Shown here in pieces: positions 51,131 through 63,200 of a stretch of 64,000 nucleotides of DNA. Numbering within the stretch: position 1 is the first letter of the stretch; each line of letters starts with the position of its first letter. The notes below the pieces were generated by a model. It was not told where the DNA came from and did no database searches. It was given only the letters and a program-made list of their open reading frames with translations. This DNA is from Serripes groenlandicus (Eukaryota; Mollusca; Bivalvia; Cardiida; Cardiidae): assembly GCA_031761405.1 (NCBI GenBank), contig JASEVX010000005.1:6717724-6781723 (forward strand), read 5' to 3'. Position numbers and translations under genes: made by a program.

Positions 51131-51217
51131 CTATTTCGAAAGTTTGCTTATAACACGTATAAGAGCGCCATTTTCTTCACGTAATCTGCGATTATCTTCT
51201 TTCAATTGTTCCATTTT
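51131..51217 (-). CDS. PPP1R12A: MYPT alternative terminal exon 2 (87 nt)
   Basis: Acceptor TTACAG. Encodes a 28-residue tail that begins KMEQLKEDNRRLREEN and ends GALIRVISKLSK, then TAG. Heptad leucines at 5, 12, 19 and 26 form an ideal leucine zipper. The 8.4 kb gap to the other terminal exon is filled with MITEs and SINEs. Confidence 0.87.
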   Translation of the reverse strand, partial: KMEQLKEDNRRLREENGALIRVISKLSK

Positions 51218-54200
51218 CTGTAAGAAAAGAAGTATTATCAATATATAAACAAGATTGTTCGAAACAACATGTGTCACCTGCAAATATGTGAGTATGTGAA
51301 AGTGTGAGGGACAGAGGATGGCAGAGGAGTGATCCCTATGTGTCATCCTGATCCTTTTGATTGCTCATTATGTTCTTCTTTTCAACGTTTTCTGCTCTTT
51401 GTCGAGATCTTACTTCTAATTTTTCAGCTCTTACTTTGGGTTTTTCCCCTAGAGATGAACTCAGAGCAGTTGACTCTGAGAATGTCAAATTTAGTAAACA
51501 TTTTTAAAAACTAAGATCATCATACCAAGTTATAATTAATTTAACAATTTTAAAAGACCATAATATGGCCAACTGAATTTACAAATTAGATTGTTCAATC
51601 ATCATACATGTATACTGAAGATTTTATGTTGAACAAAATCAACTTTATCTTAAAACAAAATTAAGTCAAAACTGTTTTGCACAGCATTCAATGTCAAGTG
51701 CTTATGTTTTCATGTAAGTCTTTTTTCCCAAACTTTCGAAAAAGACATAAAAAATTGAAAACTGTAAAACATACTCAGGGGCTTTTAAAATGCAATAGCG
51801 TGAGAATGTAAAATAAACATAGTTCAGGATTATAAATTTTTAAGAATTTTTTTCAGTAACATAATTATGTTCCCTGATTTCAACACGGGCATCGGATAAT
51901 ATTGGCAATATCAGGAGAAACAATCATCATAACAACAGCAGCCCTAAGTTGGTAAAAAGTGTCCCCTGTTCAACTTTCATTAACCCTTTCCCTCATACGG
52001 CAATGCTGCAGCAGACGACTTTGAACGTATTTTGTCAAAACATAGAAAATCTCCATAATTGAATGGATAACCCATGACAAAAAGTGGAAAAACATTGTGG
52101 CAAAAGGAGAAATTTTTGTCACTATGTTTTCAAAAATCCGTCTGCTGCAGAGGCGTCAGTCAGAAAGCGTCTATGTGAGGGAAAGGGTTAACATCCAAGG
52201 AACGCAGTGCTGCCTCATCGAAATTGTGGAAAATTTTGTTTCAAAGCACGAGAAAGCTTGGACAAATTTATGCACTGCATCTTCCAAGTTTGTTCCATGC
52301 ATGCTTTATGCTGTATGCATGACATGTCTGATTACATTGATGGCCAATGAATGGTTTGAATGACATGGTTTGCAAGAAATTGAATTGTCAACAAACAGTA
52401 AGGAGAGTAGCCTGCAAAATATCGTTGATAATCCAGAACAGTGTTTATTTTCAGTTCTCCTGTTTTAAGTGTTTTTCAAAGCACCTGAGTGTAATGTATA
52501 TAACAAGAACTGTTGCAGAACTGTTGCAGAACTGTTGCAGAACAGCATAGCTGTGTGCCAGACAGGAGCTTTATGATTAACCAGAATATAAAGAATATAC
52601 AAAATGTAACCGTTTCCCTCATACAACCAACAAATTAGCAGCAGCAAACAATACGAGGGCTGAGCAATGGCACCTAAATTTGCATTGTTTACAAAGGGGT
52701 CAAAATTGCCCCTAAACCAGGGTTTTCAAAATAGGTTTTTAGTTACAACCGTTTCACGCCAAGCCCTCGACTGCAGCAGCAAACAATAGTCAAAAATATA
52801 GAAACTCTATAAATGAAAGCACAATTATTGAATAAAGTTGAAAATATTGTGACAATAGAAGAAATTCCTCATTATGAACAATTTCTCCTTTTGCAACAAT
52901 GTTTTCAAAACTAGTCTGCTGCAGAGGCGCCAGAAAGCGTCTGTATTTGGGAAAGGGTTAAGACATGTTGCTAAGACGCCAACAACGGGGTGACAACATA
53001 ACCTCTCCGGGGAGCTAAAAACACAACATAAATGCACCAAAATAGATAACAGGACTAGAGTTAGTATGTTTCGGTAGAAACTTGTCTGAGAGTTATTTAT
53101 GACAACGGGTTCATTTGGTCAGACATAGTCTAGAGCACAACATGTAGAACACTTGTACCAGGGGGGACAACATGGGCGATTGCCAAGCCAGTCCATTACA
53201 GCCTACAAAAAAAAAGTGACATAAAAAAAAAAAAAAAAAAAAAAACAGTTTCAGAAGGGATGAAAAAAATAAAACAATATTGATGGTGAGTAAAGAATAT
53301 AATAATGGAAATTAACCCTTTCCCACCTGCAGATGCATTTTGAAGTAATATCAGCAGACGACTTTTGAAAACTTTGTGGCCAAAGGTGAAATTGCTCATG
53401 ATGATCAATTTTCCCTTTAGCCACAATGTTTTCAACTTTATTTAACAGTTAAGCTATCTTTTATGGAGATTTTTCAGGTTTTCCAAGTCGTCTGCTGTAG
53501 ATTTTTTGTATGTGGGAAAGGGTTAACCCTTTCTCAGATACAACCTTCATATTTGATTGTCTTCACACAAGTCAACTAGCAAAATCTCCTAAATTGTATC
53601 CAACTCTGCATCAAATTTATTCTACCAACTTTTTAGACATTACATGTTTGACCCAATCTTATTTTTTTTTTTTTTTTACACATTCGGCAATTGAAATTTC
53701 AGATCAATTAAAGGGTTAAATGAAGTCACTCACAAATTTTGTTGTAAAGATGCACAAAAAATACTCATTTTAACTTAGGTCTTCCTTTGTCTAGTCTTTG
53801 AGCATACTAGAAACATCATGATCAAGATGATGCTTATAACAAGACAAATACATGTACACTTTAATTTTTAGCTCAATATAGGAGGTTTTTTATTACGGCA
53901 AATGACTGCAGGAAAATCCTTTTATCATGATATATACTGTTGAATAGACTTTTTATTGTAAAGATTGCCACTTCCTACTCGAACAAAGACAAATCTTACA
54001 AGCAAATCTGTGGAATTGATTCCCAAACAAAAGTGGTGCTGGTCTCAAAATCTGTGTTATATATAGATTAACCCTTTCCCTCATATAGACGCTTTCTGAC
54101 GCCTCTGCAGCAGACAGCTTTTTGAAAACATAGTGACAAAAGAAGAATTGCTCAAAATGAGCAATTTCTCCTTTTGCCACAATGTTTTCCACTTTTAATC

Positions 54201-57200
54201 ATAGGTTATCCATTCAATTATGGAGATTTTCTATTTTTTGACAAAACATGCTCAAAGTCATCTGCTGCAGAATTGTTGTATGAGGGAAAGGGTTAAAACC
54301 TTACAACAGCCGTCACAAGACCTTGTAACTAGTGGGTATCCTTTCATTTGCTGCCTATAGGATGGTTTATTATTACGTGAAAATTCATCATTAGTGGAGC
54401 TGTAATTGCAAAGACATAAGTTTAAAACAGAACTTGCAGAACTTGCCCTCAAACTAAACCCTTTCCCTCATATGGCAATTCTGCAGCAGACGACTTTGAA
54501 CATATTTTGTCAAAAAATAGAAAATCTCCTTAATTGAATTGTGGCAAAAGGAGAAATTGCATGTTTTGTGCATTTTCTTCTTTTGTCACTATGTTTTCAA
54601 AAAGCCGTCTGCTGCAGAGGCATCAGAAAGCGTCTATATGAGAGAAAGGGTTAAAGTAATAAACCTTATAACATCCTAAGAGCATTACACACAGCAACAT
54701 TGTCCTTGGAGGTTGATATGATTATTTCCAAACATTTAATTTTTTCCTTTTTTTTTACCATTAGTCTGCTATTCGACTTTGTTAAAACTTAAGTATAGCC
54801 CTTTCCCTCATATAAACGCTTTTGGACGCCTCTGCAGCAGACGGCTTTTTGAAAACATAGTGACAAAAGAAGAAATTACACAAAACGTGCAATTTCTCCT
54901 TTTGCCACTTTTAGTCATAGGTTATCCATTCAATTATGGAGATTTTCTATGTTTTGACAAAATACGTTCAAAGTCGTCTGCTGCGGAATTGTCGTATGAG
55001 GGAAAGGGATAGGGTGGTATGTGTAGGGTGGTATGTGTAGGGTGCATGTGGTATGTGGAGCAAACTTGCTCTTTTTCTCCTGAGTAAAATCTATCTATCC
55101 ATCTATGACGGTTCACTGATCACTATGTAAAGTGTCATCAACATTCAATCAGTATTTGCAAATGCACTTAGTCTAGTAGTGGAGTGATTAGAATATCGAT
55201 CATAAGCTAAACAAAAATCTTATCAAGTTAATGCAAATCAGGAGTATTTACAAGTACATTTTGTCATTTGTAGCAAACTGAACTGTTTTTCAACAAAAAC
55301 TGTCAGGTTAAGGCTAGGACAATTATGTTCAATAATAAGTCCACCTACTTCCAATGTTACATACATTTTAGACTGAAATATATATGACATCATTTTTTGA
55401 CATCCCCCAAAATGAGTTATTTCCAGGCCAAATTAGCAAATAGAAAATAACCATTTATTGATTGTATGGTGTTTAACGTCACTTTCAACATTGTTTCAGT
55501 TATATCACGGTGTTTCCTGGGTAAGTTACCAGTACTTTTGGTCCATTTATCCTGACACCAGCCAGTCAGTCGTAATGCAAACCAACCGCACAACCCTGAG
55601 CGCCAAGAAGGGCAGCCATTACTACCATTTTTAAAGTATTTGGTATGACCCACCCTGGGGATCAAACCCGCGTTCTCCCACACTTGAGGCAGACACTCTA
55701 AATAATATATGGCCTCTAGTGTTTTCATTGGTCATTGCCATAAACCATTGATTTAACCCTTTCCCTCATATAGACGCTTTCGGACGCCTCTGCAGCAGAC
55801 GGCTTTTGGAAAACATAGTGACAAAAGAAGAAATTGCACAGAACGTGCAATTTCTCCTTTTGCCACAATGTTTTCCACTTTTAGTCATAGGTTATCCATT
55901 CAATTATGGAGATTTTCTATGTTTTGACAAAATACGTTCAAAGTCGTCTGCTGCAGAATTGCCATATGAGGGAAAGGGTTAAGGGAGCTAACTTGTGTTG
56001 AATTTAATTTGATTTGGAAAAGAGGGTTATTTCCTTTTTCTTATATATAAATGTATTAGATACAGTATAAGCAATATAAGCTCAATTAGACATATCTCTG
56101 GTGTTTTTGAGGCAATCTGAGTTAATGTCATCTGACATTTTCATACAGTGGTTAACATTTTTATGTATTTTTAGTCAAATTCAGCTAAACCAATATCCCC
56201 ATCCGCCTTTGGCAGGGGATAACAATTGTTTGATATGCAGTTTCACAATAACATGCCCCATGCCATGCTCACAATGAAAACTGAATTGCAGAGAACTGAT
56301 TATATTGAAGCAGAAAACCACAGAAATTGACTGAAGACCAAAAATAAAATTAACATTAACATTCAGGTTTCGGTAATCCTTTCCCACTCGCATATACACA
56401 TTTTGAAGCCTTTACAGCAGATAACTTTTGACAAAATTGAGACGAAATGGGTAATTGCTCACAACGAGCAAATTCCGCTTTTGCCTCAATGTTTTCAACT
56501 CTATTCAATAATTATAACTTCATTTAAGTGAATGTTTGACATTTATGCAAAGATGTTTTGAAAGTCGTCTGCTGCAAATTTGCTGTACATGGGAGAGGGA
56601 AAAAAGGCCCGTACTAGAGCATCAAAACAGTAAATTAATGGTTGGTAGATAGAGGTCCAATATCCTAATCATCTTCTTGGAATTAAAGAGCTTTCCGAAA
56701 TTTAATCAAACATTCTGGCAAACAACAAATCTGTAGCTGACAACTTGGGAAACATGTTAACTAAAATATGGAAAATTCCTAGGAATGAGAGTAAACTTAT
56801 TGAATCGATTTAAAAACGTAGCAAAAGGAGAAATTGCTTATCGTGAGTCATTTTTCCTTTTGCCATACAGTTTATTAAAGACTTCAGATGCGGATGAATC
56901 AAAATATTGGAAACGGTCAATTATTCCTTTACATGTAAGAAATGCTTTCAAATGTCTCTACAGGATGGAGTCTTGCTTGTAATGAGTACTTTATCCAAAA
57001 ATATCTTTGTACTGTACTTTCTTATGTATAGATTTTTTGGTCTTTTCGCAACCCTTTCTAACTTGCAGACACATTTTGACACATCTTTAGCAGACAATTT
57101 TTGAGCCATTTTCTGTTTTACCATAATGTTTTCAACTTTTTTCAATTATCTTTTCATCGGCGCAAGTGCAGGTTAAGTCTCCAGGAAGCAGACATGGAGC

Positions 57201-60200
57201 ATGATTAATATTAATAAGCTGAAAGCTTGTTTCCGAATCAATGTAAAATAAACAAGCTCAAACTTAACTCTATTCATTAATATTTTTTCCCATATTTTAG
57301 CCCTGGTGTTTTCAAAGTCACCCCCTTCAGATTTGTTATATGTTGGAAAGTGTTCAGACATTTTCAATCAGTTATAAATATAAATACATTGTTTAAAATT
57401 ATTAATTCAGGCAACAGATTAAATATTCAAAAGGTCAAATTAACTTGAGAGTTTGCCTGGATACATCCGACACCTACCAATGACCAGTTTCTATAACAAG
57501 TTATGTCAGAGCATAATGTACAGAGAATTGATTGTTTGGTGTTATACGCCGCTTTCAACAATTTTTCAGTTATAACACCCCGTTTCCTGGGTAAGTTACC
57601 AGTTCTACTGGTCCATTTATCCTGACACCAGCCAGTCAGGCGTAATGCAAACCCACAATCCTGAGCGCCAAGGAGGGCAGCCATTACTACCATTTTTAAA
57701 GTCTTTGGTATGACCCGAATGTAGAGAGGACAGAGAGACGCTGGATAAGTGATCCATAAGTGTCACTAATCCCAAGACTGCTGACACAAAAAGCTATATG
57801 CACGGTCAGACAATCTATTCTCACACCCCTTTTTTAGGATGAGCCTTATAGATAACAGTAACCCTTGACCTGATGGAGATGAAATTTGACCCAATGGCTA
57901 GCAGTAGATTATTTATGAAAACTGTGGAAAAGGAGAAATAACTCAAAACTAGCAATGTCTCATTTTCTCAAAATGTTTTCAACTTTAAAACAAAAATACA
58001 CAACACATTTTTCCTCTTCAAGACATGAATAGAAAATTATTATATCAGGTATCGATTAACAGACCCTTTAAACCATTCCTTGTGTAAACAAATTGTCTCC
58101 CCTTATTTCCTAATCCCTTAATCATTGACTCATATCATTTATTTAGTCTAATATGGCATTTCTAATGATCAAAAAGCATTCAGCCCTGTCATTTTCATTC
58201 AATAATTCTAACTTGTATTCTAAAACATAGACAAATGGGCTCAAATAATATCCAATTGATAGTTTCGTGTTTTATGTTGCTTTCACTAATTTGTCATCTA
58301 TATCATGGTATATCCTGTGTAAGTTACCAGTACTACTGGTCCATTTATTCCGACATCAGCCATTCAATCGTATTGCTAAACTAACAACCCTGAGCCAAGG
58401 AGGGAAGCCATTATTACCATTTTTGGTCTTTGTTATGACCCGGCCATGGAAAGAACCTGAGACCTCCCCCACTCGAGGCGCTCGCCCTACCACTTCCACA
58501 CAGAGCCTTTGTTATTTTCATGACTTTTGTCAACTGTCAGAGAGCATGATGACCTGTGCAAGGATTCTGAATCACATATCCTGGTTTGAGAGTTGTTATT
58601 GACCAATCTCTAGCTTTAGTGTTGGGAGACAAATGATAGGTGCATGTCCCTAATAAAAACAAACATCCATAGTCTCAAATTGGGATCAGGCCGTGACAAC
58701 ACTGAGTTAATATGGAGACAAAATAATGACACCCAAGCAGTAAAAGCTACAACTGTCAATTTTCTCCTGTAGTAGCCTAATGTAGATGACCTTCACACCT
58801 CTGCAGCAGGGTATTTTATTATTTGGAACTTTTTCTTTTCCCAAATGAATTCAAATTTGTATAAAATCATAATTTTCAAGACTATCTAAAAGCAGACAAA
58901 TCTAATATCACATTTGGCCATGTTAACCCTTTCCCTCATATAGACGCTTTCTGCAGCAGATGGCTTTTTGAAAACATAGTGACAAAAGAAGAAATTGCTA
59001 AAAACAAGCAATTTCTCCTTTTGCCACAATGTTTCCACTTTTAGTCATTGGTTATCCATTCAAATATAGAGATTTTCTATTTTTTGAAAAAATATTTTCA
59101 AAGTCGTCTGCTTCAGAATTGTCATATGAGGGAAAGGGGTTAAAGGCCAATATTAGAGAATTTTGTTGAGAAATGATATTTCAAAACATGTCTTGCAAAA
59201 ATAAAATTATTAATAGCAAACTCAAATTTTGATAAGCTCATTCATTTCTGCGTCCATTATACCTCTCAGTTTCCAACGTTTACCAGCAAACAAGAGAAAA
59301 AGGCTAAGTAAGTATACATGTATTATATATAACAGAAAGCAGTGATCAGCCACCTGTGCAGTGTTTGACTTTGATAACAACACACCCATAAGTTCTTGCA
59401 AGAATAAAGTCCTCGGAACCTCATAAAAATTCTTATTCACAAAAAATAGATAAATTAATAAAGCAAATTTATTTACTTTCAAGCAAAGAGCAGTGCAACT
59501 AATCACAAAAAGACAGGAGAGACAAACATATTGACAGTAATCTCCTTTGTTCCTATGGAAGGGTTTAAAAAGTTGTATGGAAAAATTGAAATAAAAAACA
59601 TTAAAAAAAAGTTTGTCAGGCATGAACGAGGCTAGACTTGTACGGACGGACAGAGTTACCTATCTCGATAGCTTGGCAACCACCCGTGTTAGTGCTCTAT
59701 TTTCATCTTTAAGTTTTGTATTTTCCACTCTTATTTTGTCCATAAGCTGTAACAACAATATACTTGTGATATTTACACAACAAATTTGTATTCAATGTTG
59801 TCAGGCTACTGGGGGGTAAAGGCATGACCTTGACAGGTCAAAGGTCAGTTTCCTTCATATAAATTGACCTTTAAATTGCCAAGGTCAAAATGTGACTACT
59901 GATAAACTTTTGCCTGATAAAATTGTATTTGGACACATCTACAGTAAAGCATCTTCCCATCCTATATATTGTGGCAATAATAGTTCATTCAAAGTAACTT
60001 CATATTTCCAACTCCCTTTCCCACATTTTCACTAGGTATTTTCAGTCATCTGCTGCAGATTAGATCTACATGGAAAAGGGTTAGCCCTTTACCACATATA
60101 GACGCTTTCTGATGCATCTGCAGCAGATGAATTTTGAAAACCTTGTGTCAAAAGGAGGAATTGCTCAAAAAGACTTTTTTTTCAGTAATTTAACCTTCAT

Positions 60201-63200
60201 TTATAGAGATTTTCCGTGTTTAGTCTTAGATATTTTCAAAGTAGTCTGCTGTACATTTTTTGTATGTGGGAAAGGGGTAAGTATCATTTATCCTTATGAG
60301 ATGAACTTCATGTCAACTACATATAAGGTTGTTCCAACGATTGTCAACCACCTGGCACATCTGTGTATTTTTATCTGAATTTGCAATGTACATCATTTAT
60401 TCTTTCAACAATAAACAGATGTCAAAAGGTTCAGACACTGAAATTGGAAGACTGTTAACAGTTATATATTATAATAAGCCATTAGATAAAGTTAACAAGT
60501 TCCTCTCCTCATTGAAGAAGGCAAATTGCTTTTTGCCCTTTCCAACAATCAGTTATAATTTATGCATCTACAGCAGACGACTTCAATAAACACTGTAGCA
60601 AAAGGAGAAATTGCTTGTTTTGAGCAATTTCTTCTTTTGTCACTATGTTTTCAAAAATAATCTGCTGCCGAGGCGTCAGAAAGCGTCTATGTGAGAGGGA
60701 AAGGGTTAAAGGCTAACATTACAAATGAAGAATACTTAAGAAAGTAAAGCATAAATGCCACTTAAACGAGACAGTTGTGCTATTGGCAGAGGCACTTATT
60801 GTAACATTTCAAGTACAATTCAGAATCAATACATACCTTACTGACCATGGATTAACCCTTTCCCTTATAAAGATGCTTTTTGAAAACATAGTGACAAAAG
60901 AAGAAATTGCTAAAAACGAGCAAGTTCTCCTTTTGTCAATATGTTTTCCACTTTTAATCATAGCTTATCCATTCAATTATAGAGATTTTCAAAGTTGTCT
61001 GCTGCAGATTTGTCATATGAGGGAAAGGGTTAAAAACTTGTACAATGTAACAACTCCTTTACCCTTTCCGATATACAAAAAATCTGCAGCAGATGACTTT
61101 GAAAACATAACCAAAATTACCTAATTGGAAACTCCCTTTAAATGCAAGTACAATGATTGAACTGAGTTGAAAACATGGTGACAAAAGGAGAAATTGCTGG
61201 TTTTGATTAATTTCGTCATGTTTTCAAAAAACTCATAGCAGAGGTGTCAGAAAGCGTTTATATGTGGGAAAGAGTTAATTGAAAAACAAATACCGCAATA
61301 ATACATCCGTTAATTATACAGCTGGCTTTCCAGGCATAGACAAGTATGCAGCAGAAGATTTTGAAAACAGAGAGGAAAATCTCATTAAAAGTGCAATTTA
61401 AGAAAAGAGTAGGTAACATTGTGGCAAAAGGAGAAATTGCTTATGATGAGCATTTACTCTCCTTTTTACCACAATATTTTCAAAATATGTCCTCTGTAGA
61501 TGCACAAAAATGAAACTGCATGTTGAAATTTGTCTTAAGTTCTGAAATGGCACTATTTGAGAGGACCACAACATATTTTGTGAGTGTAGGAAAGCATTGA
61601 TTGGGACAAATACACGGCACATTAAACGACAAAACCAAAAGTATACAACATGTGAAGTGCATCTTACCTTAATTTCTTCCTCTAACTCGGATAATTTTCT
61701 TTCTAATGCCCTTTTTTCCTGTAAATAGATGAAAGGCTTTACATTTCCCAACACTTGCCAACATGCAGATGCTCCTGCAGCAGACGACATGTGAAAACAT
61801 TGTGGCAAAAGGAAAAATTACATTTGATGCCAAGAAGTTGTCAGTCATATGCTGCAGATCTGCTGCATGTTGTAAAATATTTAATTTGCCAGACATGTTT
61901 TGTAGTATATCCATCAAGGTATATTTTATAACCTTTAATTTAACCGTTTACCAGGTGCAATATTTAATCTAATTGATTGTTTGGTGTTTTATGCCTCTTT
62001 CAACAATTTTTCAGTTATTTCACGGTGTTTTCCCGGTAAGTTACCAGTACTACTGGTCCATTATCTTAACATCGGCCAGTCAGTCTTAATGCTAACCCCA
62101 CATTCTTAGCGCCAAGGAGGGCAGTATTGATTGGTCCTGTTTCACTCCTTATTCAACTTGAACCGAGCCCCAGTAGCCCAGTCGGTAGTGACGCAGGCTG
62201 TCAATCCAGGGGTTGCGAGTTCGAACCCCAGCTCAGCCAACCTTCTTTGACAAAAGTCACTGTGACCAGCGTCATTCGTCTTCCACCAATGGGCTAACAG
62301 TCTATGTGGAAAAGCATCCAGTTGCTTGGAAAGTATGTTGTGTGTAGTACTGCTGTAAGACACCCTGGAAGCATATGAGTAGGTGAACTGGCCACCATGA
62401 TATGACTAAAAGATAATTGAAAATGGCATTTAACTCGAATCAATCAATCAATCAATCAATCAACTTGAAATGGCTAATAAACTGTATCAAAATTTAACCC
62501 TTTCCCTCATATAGACGCTTTCTGACGCCTCTGCAGCAGACGGCTTTTTGAAAACATAGTGACAAAAGAAGAAATTGCACAAAACGTGCAATTTCTCCTT
62601 TTGCCACAATGTTTTCCACTTTTTGTCATAGGTTATCCATTCAGTTATGGAGATTTCCTATGTTTTGACAAAATACGTTCAAAGTCGTCTGCTGCAGAAT
62701 TGTCGTATGAGGGAAAGGGTTAAAGCAGACGGCGTTTTGAAAACATAGTGACAAAAGAAGAAATTGCACAGAACGTGCAATTTCTCCTTTTTGTCACAAT
62801 GTTTTCCACTTTTAGTCACAGGTTATCCATCTGACAAAATATGTTCAAAGTCGTCTGCTGCAGAATTGTCGTATGAGGGAAACGGTTAACGCAGACGGCG
62901 TTTTGAAAACATAGTGACAAAAGAAGAAATTGCACAGAACGTGCAATTTCTCCTTTTTGTCACAATGTTTTCCACTTTTAGTCATAGGTTATCCATCTGA
63001 CAAAATACGTTCAAAGTCGTCTGCTGCAGAATTGTCGTATGAGGGAAAGGGTTAACATATATTGCTTGAAATTGACGCTGGTGTAAATGAACTATTTGTA
63101 GAGGACTGATATTGGCTATCCAAGGATTCACATATAGCTCACAATGCTTTGTGGGCTGGTAAAATCAAATATTTTAACTTGCAACCACATTAAGATCATC

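Noticed and set aside
59222..59285. Possible third MYPT 3' exon ending MNELIKI on the minus strand
   Set aside because: No convincing acceptor in frame and no similarity to the MYPT tail.
62165..62240. tRNA gene with box A and box B
   Set aside because: Directly continues into a SINE body with a CAAT tail, so it is a SINE head and not a tRNA gene.
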